From an uncultured Bacilli bacterium (GTDB taxonomy: Bacteria > Bacillota_I > Bacilli_A > RF39 > UBA660), in assembly GCA_934133155.1 (NCBI GenBank), contig CAKPAT010000021.1, positions 1-14,917 of the forward strand: 14,917 nucleotides of DNA, given 5' to 3'. The translations under genes and the position numbers were made by a program. Below, one piece after another: positions 1 to 6,696 of the stretch. The notes below the pieces were generated by a model. It saw only the letters and a program-made list of their open reading frames with translations. It had not been told where the DNA came from and made no database searches. Position 1 is the stretch's first letter, and each line of letters begins with the position of its first letter.

Positions 1-79
1 AATACAAAGAAAAAATCAAAACAATAACAAGTAAAATAAATATAAAAATCTTTTTCTTATTAAGCTTACGTTTTTTCAT
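1..79 (-). CDS. Partial membrane-anchored protein, N-terminus only (runs off left edge)
   Basis: A reading frame starts at ATG 79-77 and stays open to the edge for 26 codons. It begins with a very basic stretch (MKKRKLNKKK) followed by a hydrophobic segment (IFIFILLVIVLIFSLY), so it is a signal anchor or signal peptide with an N-in orientation. The ATG overlaps the TGA stop of the upstream sulfatase-type gene as ATGA, and an AAGGGG ribosome binding site sits about 7 nt upstream inside that gene. The two genes are therefore probably co-transcribed and translationally coupled. Nothing after the anchor is visible, so no function can be given. A secreted or membrane-bound cell-envelope protein is the most that can be inferred. 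Confidence 0.65.
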   Translation of the reverse strand, partial: MKKRKLNKKKIFIFILLVIVLIFSLY

Positions 80-2103
80 TTTTTAGCCCCTTTTCTAATA
101 TCTTCCTGTTCTTTCGTTTTCTTAACCAAATCATGGACAATAATATCATTAGAAACCGAAATTATCTTATCTGCCTTATCAGAATGCTCCTTTATATAAT
201 TCTCATCAATCGTCGCATCCGTATCTAACATAATCGCCTTACCTGTTTGATTATCATAATACATCTTATTTGTAACCCAGCTACCATTAGGGAAAGGTAC
301 AAAATAATCCTCAGTACTAAATACATCCTGTCCAAGTGCATACTTATCATAAATACCAAGCATATTACCAAGAGTTGGTAAAACATTATACATACCAGCT
401 ACATCAGTAACCTCACGATTTATCTTCTTGCGTAGTTCTTCATCCTTTGTCCAAATAATAAACGGTACTTTTCTATTAAGCTCATAATCATATTTAGTAA
501 ACTCTTTATATTCAGGGTCATCACTACTTCTTACAGAATTAGTCTGTGGATTATAATTATAATAATACTCATATTCTGCTCTCTTAACTTTTGCATCATG
601 ATCACCATAAATAACCAAAATAGTATTTTCTAAAAGGCCAGCCTCATCAAGCTCATTTACAAGATCACCAATCGCCTCATCTGCGTAATGTGCTGTTGTA
701 AAATAATTACCTAAATTTTTACCTTCCAAATAACTTTGAGTAATAACCTCACCATTTTCATTAGTGTACTTATAAGTTAAATCTAAATCACTCTTACCCT
801 TTAAAGCTTCAAAAGGTGTATGATTAGTAAGCATAATAAGTAAACCATAATATTTATCATACTGCTCTTTAATAGATTTAATCTTAGTTACAGACTGTTT
901 AAAGAAAGACTTGTCAGAAAGACCAAGACCCATCATATCATCAAGCTTATAATCTTTATCATAATAATAGAAATTATCATAACCAATTTTCTTATGCATG
1001 ACTTCCCTATTCCAGTAATTACCTTTATTTGCATGCATACTGAAAACATAATAGCCTTCATTTTTCATAAACTTTTGAATAGAAGGATACTCCCTATCCC
1101 AGTAACTAACAAAAACAGTACCACTACTAGCAGGCATTAAAGACGTACTATAAGTAAATTCACTATCACTACTCGTACCAACACTTTCCTGCGCATAAAA
1201 ATTAGAAAAATACATACCTTCACTAGCTAAACGTTTTAAATTAGGTGCAATAGCCGTACCATTAATTTCCGTATTCAAAAGAAAATTTTGTATACTTTCT
1301 GCATGAATAACTAAAACATTTTTACCCTTAAAAATATCAGTATATTCATTATCACTTTTAGGATTAGTATTTTCTTCATAATACTCTCTAAACTCCTTAG
1401 CTGCCTTATCATAACCAAATAAAGGACTAATCTGTGGTTTTAAGCTAGCAATCAAATCATTAGTCTGATACATATAAATACCAAACTTCATAACAACATA
1501 TTCCCTATTCCACTGTTTATAAAGCCTGCTTATATCTGTACCAGTAAGCGTAGAAGCAAAAAAGCCAAACACAATAAAAGCACCTAAAAAACACTTTAAA
1601 AAAACTTTTTTACCACTATAAGCATCTTTAGAATAATAATCTTTCTTCTTTAATTTTGAATTAATAAAAATTAAAACTATTGGTGCCCAAATATAGCATA
1701 AATCCTTCATTTCCATAATCGTCTTCATTGCGTCTGAAACACCAATAACCTGCAAACTAGTCGCCAGTAAAGAAAAGGAAGTAAAAGAAATATAATTAGA
1801 ATAATAAATCGAATTAATCAGACAAACTAAAGTCAAAATAACAGACCAAGTAATAAAATATTTAAATCTTCCTTTAGGCTTCATAAAATAACTGAAAGCC
1901 CCAATAAATATACAAAAAGCCAAATCAGCTAAAATAGGACTAATAGCCGAATAATTTTTTACCGTAAAAAAACGTAGTAAACATCCATTAATAACAGAAG
2001 ATAAAACAAAAATTACAAAAATAACATTGTTTTTCAAAAAATTAATAGAACACACCTTAGTTTTTTTCAAAATATTTAGCAATTTATAGCCAAAATTTTT
2101 CAT
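76..2103 (-). CDS. LTA synthase family sulfatase-fold membrane protein (phosphoglycerol transferase type)
   Basis: The product is 675 aa: five or six N-terminal membrane segments (about residues 27-187), then an extracellular sulfatase-fold domain (about 260-600). Sulfatase landmarks are visible: a metal-ligand Glu in VIHAES (E269), the nucleophile region GTSSDSEF (309-316), NYWNR near residue 364, NHTPF (His 428) and GDHD (Asp 501/His 502). Known LtaS-type enzymes move glycerol phosphate from phosphatidylglycerol to lipoteichoic acid outside the membrane. The length is typical of LtaS. By gap-free alignment to the LtaS GKTSD motif, Ser 311 sits where the catalytic Thr is expected. Two ATGs lie in tandem (2106 and 2103). 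I chose the second because GAGGTG then has the 8-nt spacing seen at the neighbouring genes. It has its own promoter and overlaps the next gene by 4 bp. It could be a paralog acting on another phosphoglycerol acceptor. Confidence 0.88.
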   Translation of the reverse strand: MKNFGYKLLNILKKTKVCSINFLKNNVIFVIFVLSSVINGCLLRFFTVKNYSAISPILADLAFCIFIGAFSYFMKPKGRFKYFITWSVILTLVCLINSIYYSNYISFTSFSLLATSLQVIGVSDAMKTIMEMKDLCYIWAPIVLIFINSKLKKKDYYSKDAYSGKKVFLKCFLGAFIVFGFFASTLTGTDISRLYKQWNREYVVMKFGIYMYQTNDLIASLKPQISPLFGYDKAAKEFREYYEENTNPKSDNEYTDIFKGKNVLVIHAESIQNFLLNTEINGTAIAPNLKRLASEGMYFSNFYAQESVGTSSDSEFTYSTSLMPASSGTVFVSYWDREYPSIQKFMKNEGYYVFSMHANKGNYWNREVMHKKIGYDNFYYYDKDYKLDDMMGLGLSDKSFFKQSVTKIKSIKEQYDKYYGLLIMLTNHTPFEALKGKSDLDLTYKYTNENGEVITQSYLEGKNLGNYFTTAHYADEAIGDLVNELDEAGLLENTILVIYGDHDAKVKRAEYEYYYNYNPQTNSVRSSDDPEYKEFTKYDYELNRKVPFIIWTKDEELRKKINREVTDVAGMYNVLPTLGNMLGIYDKYALGQDVFSTEDYFVPFPNGSWVTNKMYYDNQTGKAIMLDTDATIDENYIKEHSDKADKIISVSNDIIVHDLVKKTKEQEDIRKGAKK

Positions 2104-2126
2104 CATTTCACCTCGTTATCCTTAAC

Positions 2127-2155
2127 ATTATAGCACGTTTCACAAAATCCAACAA
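2127..2155 (-). promoter_or_regulatory. Sigma-A promoter for the LTA synthase-like gene
   Basis: On the minus strand there is TTGTTG (2155-2150), a 17-bp spacer, then a perfect TATAAT (2132-2127) with TG one base upstream, making an extended -10. It lies about 25 bp before the start codon and just downstream of the hairpin ending the previous operon. The -35 is weak (3 of 6), which the extended -10 can compensate. Confidence 0.7.
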
Positions 2156-2156
2156 C

Positions 2157-2178
2157 AAAAAAGAACCATTATGGTTCC
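2157..2178 (-). terminator. Rho-independent terminator of the prepilin-to-YihY operon
   Basis: Minus-strand hairpin GAACCA/TGGTTC with a 3-nt loop (2163-2177), followed directly by six T residues (2162-2157). It lies about 95 bp after the stop of the YihY-family gene and before the promoter of the LTA synthase-like gene, so it separates the two transcription units. Confidence 0.75.
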
Positions 2179-2271
2179 TCCGCCTTTTAATATTGTATAG
2201 ATTTTACATGAAAATCAGTCAAATACTAGTAGTCTGAATTTAAACATATACCAAGGCTAAATATATGTCCA

Positions 2272-3096
2272 TTAACTATTATGACCCAGATTTTCTTTAC
2301 TATTCAAATAATTATTCGAATTAATCGCAATACCCATCGTTAAAATATAAGAAAGTGCATAAATCCAAATCATTAAAACAATAATATTAGAAATACTTCC
2401 GTAAAAAACATCATAATTAGCAAAATGAGAAACATAAAAAGAATAGCAATAAGTAAATAAAATAAAGAAAAAAGTTGAAAATAAAGCGCCTTTATTCATA
2501 TACTTACTAGGAATTTTTAAAGAAGGTGCGATCGTATAAATCCCCTTAATAAGTAAAAATATCACCAAAAACGCCACCGGCCACTTCAAAATCATAAAAA
2601 ATAAATAAATTTTATCTTTAAAATTAACCAAAAAATCTAAATTAACAAGAAAATCAACAATCATATTACCATAAGCTAAAACAACAAATAAGAACAAAAA
2701 CAAAATAAGTAAAATAAAAATCATTAAAAAAGCTTTAACTCTTCTTTTAATATAATTGTCATAAGGAATGTCATAAATCTCGTCAGATACCGTAATAATT
2801 GAAAACGTCCCATTACTTGCGATAATAAAACCTAAAAACATAAAAAATATAAAATTACCACTAACATTTTTATCTGTCATAAAAGGCAAAAGAATATCCA
2901 AAATATTTGTTGGAAGTACATCACCTAAATAAACAAAAACCGAAGAAAATATATCAAATTTACTACAAATAACCCCAATTAAAGTAAATAAAGGAAAAAT
3001 AGAAAGTATTAAAAAGAAGGCCAAGTGACCAGGCAAAATCCTCATCTCTGGCCTTAATGCCGTATCATAAATTTGTTTGACATACCTTTTAACCAT
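2272..3096 (-). CDS. YihY/BrkB (RNase BN-like) family integral membrane protein
   Basis: The product is 274 aa and almost wholly hydrophobic, with about six membrane segments (roughly 24-44, 83-103, 122-146, 164-187, 203-222, 233-256). Family signatures are visible: the N-terminal LPGHLAFFLILSIFPLFTLI segment, and near the C-terminus YGSISNIIVLMIWIY followed by a Gly/Asn-ended helix. The family is conserved in bacteria. It was once called ribonuclease BN in error, and its molecular role is not established. The ATG at 3096 overlaps the TAA of the upstream GGDEF gene as TAATG, and AGAGGG lies 9 nt upstream inside that gene, so translation is probably coupled. It is the last gene of a four-gene operon. 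The family assignment is firm; the function is unknown. Confidence 0.9.
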   Translation of the reverse strand: MVKRYVKQIYDTALRPEMRILPGHLAFFLILSIFPLFTLIGVICSKFDIFSSVFVYLGDVLPTNILDILLPFMTDKNVSGNFIFFMFLGFIIASNGTFSIITVSDEIYDIPYDNYIKRRVKAFLMIFILLILFLFLFVVLAYGNMIVDFLVNLDFLVNFKDKIYLFFMILKWPVAFLVIFLLIKGIYTIAPSLKIPSKYMNKGALFSTFFFILFTYCYSFYVSHFANYDVFYGSISNIIVLMIWIYALSYILTMGIAINSNNYLNSKENLGHNS

Positions 3097-5117
3097 TAAC
3101 TCAAACCCTCTTTATTCTTCTTCATATCCATAGTGGCTTCATTAACCGCATCATCAATCGTCTTAATCTCATCAGTAATCATACTGTAACCTAAAGCCGC
3201 ACCAAAACCATGCGATAAATTCTTAAATTCCCTATTAAGTTTTCTAATATAAGTAACAACATCTTTCTCATCATGTTTTGCTAAAAACACCAAAAACTCA
3301 TTACCATTAGTCCTAATAATCTCACTATTACTAAGCTGATTATTAATCAAAATACCTGCAGCTTCCGTAATAACCTTATCACCTTCAACATGGCCAAAAT
3401 TATCATTAATATAAGCCACATTATTCAAATCAATAATCACAATAGCCTGCGGATAAACATCACTACTGTCCCACTTAGCCATATTATCATTTAAATAATT
3501 TCTATTTTTTAAAGAAGTAAGCGTATCAACATATCTTAACTTATCCGTTTTAGAAAGCTTGCCATTATAGCTCTTCTTTCTCTTAAACACCTTATAAGTA
3601 ATAAATAAAATAATTAAAACAAGGAAAAGGAAAATAGAACTCAAAATAAGCTTCAAACTCTTATTACTATTATTATAAATAAGTAAATCTTTATAACTTT
3701 CCTGAATCTTATAATCAGTATTTACAAAAGATAAATAAAAATCAAAAAATTCATTAAAAGTCTTATTAGAACTATTATCTAAAGAAATAAAACCTAAATT
3801 ATCATTTAAAGGTAAAGTCTGCACATTTCTGAAAGAAGATAAATCACTTCTCACATAATAGTCATAAATAACCTCATCTAAGACTGCAACACTATCACTA
3901 TTTAAATGATTAATAAGCTCGCGTGAAGTATTATAAGTTTTCGTTTTAACACCATAAGAATTTAAATACTTATCAATCTTACTTCCTTTAATAGTTAAAA
4001 CCTTTTCCTTTTTCAAAGAACTGACACTATTAACCGTTAAATTTTCATTATTGCTAATAACTGCCATATTACCATCATAAACAGAAATAGACTTATGAAT
4101 ATCCGTATTATATTTTCTAGAAGAAATATAATCAAACATCAAATCAACCTTATTACTAGATAAATCATCATTTAAACTATCATAAGAAGAATACCTTTTA
4201 TAATCAATTTCAATATTAGCCATATTAGCAAAATTATTAATTAAAGAATAATTAAAGCCAAAAACACCATCATTATTTAAACTATCATAAGGTGCATTTA
4301 AAACAAAACCATAAGTATATCTCTTACTTCTAAATTTAGCCTGCTCTTTTTCGTCAACCTTATTGTAAGTAAAATAACTATCAGATAAATATTTATTAAA
4401 ACTATCCTCATAATTATCTTTTTCCCATTTAGTAAAATACTTCTTTAAAATATTATTAAGCTTATTATTATCGCCTAAAGTTAAAACATAATTATCTTTA
4501 TAATCAGTAATATTATACACAATTTTTAAATCACTATTCAAAGAAAGTAAAGATAAATAAGAAAGCTTAGAAATAGCAAAACTATTAATAGAGCCGTCAC
4601 TTAAACCACTAATCATACTACTTACATTATCATAAGTTTTATATGTAAGATTGCTTCCACCAGTCAAATACTCACTAACACTGGTTAAATTATCCTTTAA
4701 AGTACCTATAGTTAAATTTTTAAGAGAAGAAACATTAGTATAATAATCCTTTTTATTACTCACTAAAACATAATTGTCCTCATAAAACAAAATGTCCTTC
4801 TCACTATAATCAGAAACCTTTTTAAGTGCATAATCGCTGCTCTGTTTATCACTGTAAGAAAGTTTATTAAACTCAAGACCAGTATCTTCCTCTAAATCAC
4901 TTAAAAAATCAAATAAAATACCTAAACCATTATTATTAACAATTGGCACATCATTTAAAACAGATAAATCAAGCAACTTATTTTTATTGCTCTCAATCCA
5001 TTTTTTCTCCGAAATAGATAAAGTAATATTTTCTTCCCTATTAGAAAAAAAGAAAATACCCGCACCTAAAACAAGCAAAACTAAAGCAAAAATTACAAAA
5101 CGTAATTTCTTACTCAT
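3096..5117 (-). CDS. Tandem solute-binding-domain sensor fused to a degenerate GGDEF domain
   Basis: From the ATG at 5117 the product is 673 aa. It has an N-terminal signal anchor (about 6-24), two extracellular periplasmic-binding-protein-like (SBP_bac_3) domains in tandem (about 25-250 and 265-480), a membrane helix (about 489-509), a short basic linker, and a C-terminal GGDEF domain (about 520-673). The DTLTSLKNR start motif and INDNFGHVEGD are conserved. The signature loop reads RTNGNEF (602-608), so the first Gly is Asn and the metal/catalytic Asp or Glu is Asn. DLDN is DLNN. No upstream RxxD I-site is seen. Diguanylate cyclase activity is therefore doubtful, and it may bind nucleotide or act as a scaffold. 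I preferred the internal start because AGGTG lies 8 nt upstream, whereas the longer form from 5150 has no such site. The start overlaps the upstream stop by 8 bp. The ligand is unknown; the domain order recalls BvgS-type sensors. Confidence 0.85.
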   Translation of the reverse strand: MSKKLRFVIFALVLLVLGAGIFFFSNREENITLSISEKKWIESNKNKLLDLSVLNDVPIVNNNGLGILFDFLSDLEEDTGLEFNKLSYSDKQSSDYALKKVSDYSEKDILFYEDNYVLVSNKKDYYTNVSSLKNLTIGTLKDNLTSVSEYLTGGSNLTYKTYDNVSSMISGLSDGSINSFAISKLSYLSLLSLNSDLKIVYNITDYKDNYVLTLGDNNKLNNILKKYFTKWEKDNYEDSFNKYLSDSYFTYNKVDEKEQAKFRSKRYTYGFVLNAPYDSLNNDGVFGFNYSLINNFANMANIEIDYKRYSSYDSLNDDLSSNKVDLMFDYISSRKYNTDIHKSISVYDGNMAVISNNENLTVNSVSSLKKEKVLTIKGSKIDKYLNSYGVKTKTYNTSRELINHLNSDSVAVLDEVIYDYYVRSDLSSFRNVQTLPLNDNLGFISLDNSSNKTFNEFFDFYLSFVNTDYKIQESYKDLLIYNNSNKSLKLILSSIFLFLVLIILFITYKVFKRKKSYNGKLSKTDKLRYVDTLTSLKNRNYLNDNMAKWDSSDVYPQAIVIIDLNNVAYINDNFGHVEGDKVITEAAGILINNQLSNSEIIRTNGNEFLVFLAKHDEKDVVTYIRKLNREFKNLSHGFGAALGYSMITDEIKTIDDAVNEATMDMKKNKEGLS

Positions 5118-5559
5118 TTTGTTCACCTGCACTTCCAAAATTAAAATCATCTACCTTCTTACTCTTATAACCTATAACTGGATAATTATCACTCTTATCC
5201 TTAGAAACAAGGAAAAGAGAAATATCATAATAACTCTTATCATCATCAGAAAGCTTTTCTAAAATTTTCTTACCATAATCTTTAGCCTCACTAACTGGTG
5301 TATCGCTATTTAAAGTAACTGTAAAATTCAAAATACGTCCCTCATTATGATAAGTAACATCCGTCACATGATTACTTTCCTTAATATTTTTCTTAATCTC
5401 ATTAATTAAAGAAGTAGAAATCTTATGCTTATCAATATCGTCCAATCTATCTCCATATTTATTACTATTAAAAATAGGAAAAATAAACAAATAAATAAAC
5501 AAAATAAATAAAATAGCTAAAAATATGCCAATACCAATAATCATTTTCTTATTTTTCAT
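5110..5559 (-). CDS. Small single-pass membrane protein of unknown family
   Basis: The product is 149 aa with one N-terminal membrane helix (about 6-28) after a basic MKNKK start, predicting an outside C-terminal domain of about 120 residues. That domain looks like mixed alpha/beta: a helix (about 48-62), a strand pair around RILNFTVTLNS, a helix (AKDYGKKILEKLS), then YDISLFLVSKD and a polar tail. I do not recognise a named family. GAGGTG lies 8 nt before the ATG. It sits 37 bp after the prepilin gene and overlaps the sensor gene by 8 bp, so it is in the prepilin operon. A partner of the sensor or of the pilin is possible from context only. Its small extracellular domain has no obvious catalytic residues and no cysteine. 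Confidence 0.75.
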   Translation of the reverse strand: MKNKKMIIGIGIFLAILFILFIYLFIFPIFNSNKYGDRLDDIDKHKISTSLINEIKKNIKESNHVTDVTYHNEGRILNFTVTLNSDTPVSEAKDYGKKILEKLSDDDKSYYDISLFLVSKDKSDNYPVIGYKSKKVDDFNFGSAGEQNE

Positions 5560-5575
5560 TCAAATCACCTCAACC

Positions 5576-5605
5576 ATTATACACCAAAAACCAAAACTAC
5601 GTCAA
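5576..5605 (-). promoter_or_regulatory. Possible internal promoter before the small membrane protein gene
   Basis: Minus-strand TTGACG (5605-5600) overlaps the last codons of the prepilin gene, followed by an 18-bp spacer and a perfect TATAAT (5581-5576), 17 bp before the next start codon. It could give separate expression of the three downstream genes, but the spacing to the ribosome binding site is short. Confidence 0.45.
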
Positions 5606-6526
5606 AATATAAGGATCCTTTAAACTTCCAGTACCAGCAGATATACTGTAATCACTCTTTAAAACAACAACCGGTCTAACCTTCAAAACATCAGTCGTAT
5701 TAGAAGCTAAAATTTTAGAATTCACTCTATAAACCAAACTACCATTACTAGTTAAAGTATATTCTGCACCATTACTCTTAGAATAACTAGCCAAAAAATT
5801 ACCATTCGCACATTCCTCTTCCAAACCTGACTTGCAGTTTAAATCATTAGAAGCATTCATATAATCGCTTAAACTAATAATGCCCACATAACCATAACTT
5901 TGACCTACCAAACGCATACCCTTAACATCAAAATTACTATTCAAATCATCATGTAAAATAGAAGAAGAAAAATCACTAACCCCATTTGTATCAAAGGATC
6001 TATTAAAACCATCATTTAAAACAATTTTAATTCCATTATTAATACTAATAATACGCCAAATCTTATTATTAAGTTTCACATAATTATCCGGATTATCGCC
6101 TTTATAAATACCGCCATTCGCCTTCAAAACACCACTATTCAAAGTATTAATCAAACTATCTTTGCTTTCCCTTTCAGTATACCTATAAACATACTGACCA
6201 CTTGAATAAGAAACCTCAACCACGCCAGCTAAAACCTTTTTCTTATTTCTAGGATCAATAATACTATCCTCACCTAAATACTTAGTCAAATCGCTTAAAG
6301 AAATATAAACTTTATCGTTATCCTCACCACTATAATCAGGAAGCAAATCAGGATTGTCAATACCCCACTGTTTAGCAGCCTTAATAATAATAGCCACCTG
6401 ATCATTATAAGCCTTTTCCTTAGAACTTCTAATAACCGAATTAATAGACGGGTACACAATAAGTGCAATCAAAGACAAAATAACAATCACAACAACAAGT
6501 TCAACTAAAGTAAAACCTTTCTTCAT
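5597..6526 (-). CDS. Type IV prepilin-like protein with a large C-terminal domain
   Basis: From the ATG at 6526 the product is 309 aa. It opens with a classic class III signal, MKKG/FTLVELVVVIVIL, with cleavage expected after Gly 4 and Glu at +5 of the mature protein, then the long hydrophobic N-terminal pilin helix. Residues to about 115 form a compact pilin part. About 137-309 is an added domain with YVKLNNKIWRII near its start and VRPVVVLKSD followed by GTGSLKDPYIL at its end. This resembles a WRII...RPVVVLKS domain common in surface proteins of gut Bacillota (DUF6273-like, from memory). Two Cys (231 and 239) could form a disulfide. A GTG nine bases upstream overlaps the AGGTG site and is rejected as start. 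Assembly ATPase and prepilin peptidase genes are not in the window. It is first in its operon. Confidence 0.88.
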   Translation of the reverse strand: MKKGFTLVELVVVIVILSLIALIVYPSINSVIRSSKEKAYNDQVAIIIKAAKQWGIDNPDLLPDYSGEDNDKVYISLSDLTKYLGEDSIIDPRNKKKVLAGVVEVSYSSGQYVYRYTERESKDSLINTLNSGVLKANGGIYKGDNPDNYVKLNNKIWRIISINNGIKIVLNDGFNRSFDTNGVSDFSSSILHDDLNSNFDVKGMRLVGQSYGYVGIISLSDYMNASNDLNCKSGLEEECANGNFLASYSKSNGAEYTLTSNGSLVYRVNSKILASNTTDVLKVRPVVVLKSDYSISAGTGSLKDPYILT

Positions 6527-6549
6527 TATAAACACCTACTCTAAAATAA

Positions 6550-6578
6550 ATTATAAAAGATTTAACCTTCAAAGTCAA
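6550..6578 (-). promoter_or_regulatory. Sigma-A promoter of the prepilin operon
   Basis: Minus-strand TTGACT (6578-6573), a 17-bp spacer, then a perfect TATAAT (6555-6550), 24 bp before the chosen ATG. It lies immediately after the likely terminator of the DUF4116 gene, so it probably drives the four genes down to 2272. Confidence 0.8.
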
Positions 6579-6580
6579 AC

Positions 6581-6602
6581 AAAAAAAGCCTTAATAGCCT
6601 TT
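6581..6602 (-). terminator. Likely imperfect terminator after the DUF4116 gene
   Basis: On the minus strand AAAGGCT and AGGCTTT pair around a 4-nt ATTA loop with one G-G mismatch (6602-6585), running into seven T residues (6587-6581). It separates the DUF4116 unit from the prepilin promoter. The mismatch makes it weaker than the other terminators here. Confidence 0.5.
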
Positions 6603-6696
6603 CATTACAAAATAGTAGTACCTTTAAAATTTTCACTTATTTGGATCATGCACGGGTGTATTCAGAAATAAACTTATAACTACCACATTTTAAACA
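6603..6696. other. Non-coding spacer with a less AT-rich patch
   Basis: This stretch follows the DUF4116 stop on the minus strand. Most of it is AT-rich, but about 6645-6668 contains a distinctly richer patch (GATCATGCACGGGTGT). Minus-strand segments TGGTAGT and ACTACTA near the two ends could pair and enclose the patch. A short minus frame without a good start ends in TPVHDPNK. It may be a gene remnant or a small structured RNA; no known element is recognised. Confidence 0.3.

Noticed and set aside
4987..5262. Plus-strand open frame over the start of the sensor gene
   Set aside because: It lies opposite two well-supported minus-strand genes, has no ribosome binding site, and its composition (Ile/Lys/Thr runs) is what antisense of AT-rich coding DNA gives.
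6527..6535. GTG start nine bases upstream for the prepilin
   Set aside because: The GTG is part of the AGGTG ribosome binding site of the internal ATG, and starting at the ATG gives the canonical MKKG/FTLVEL leader.
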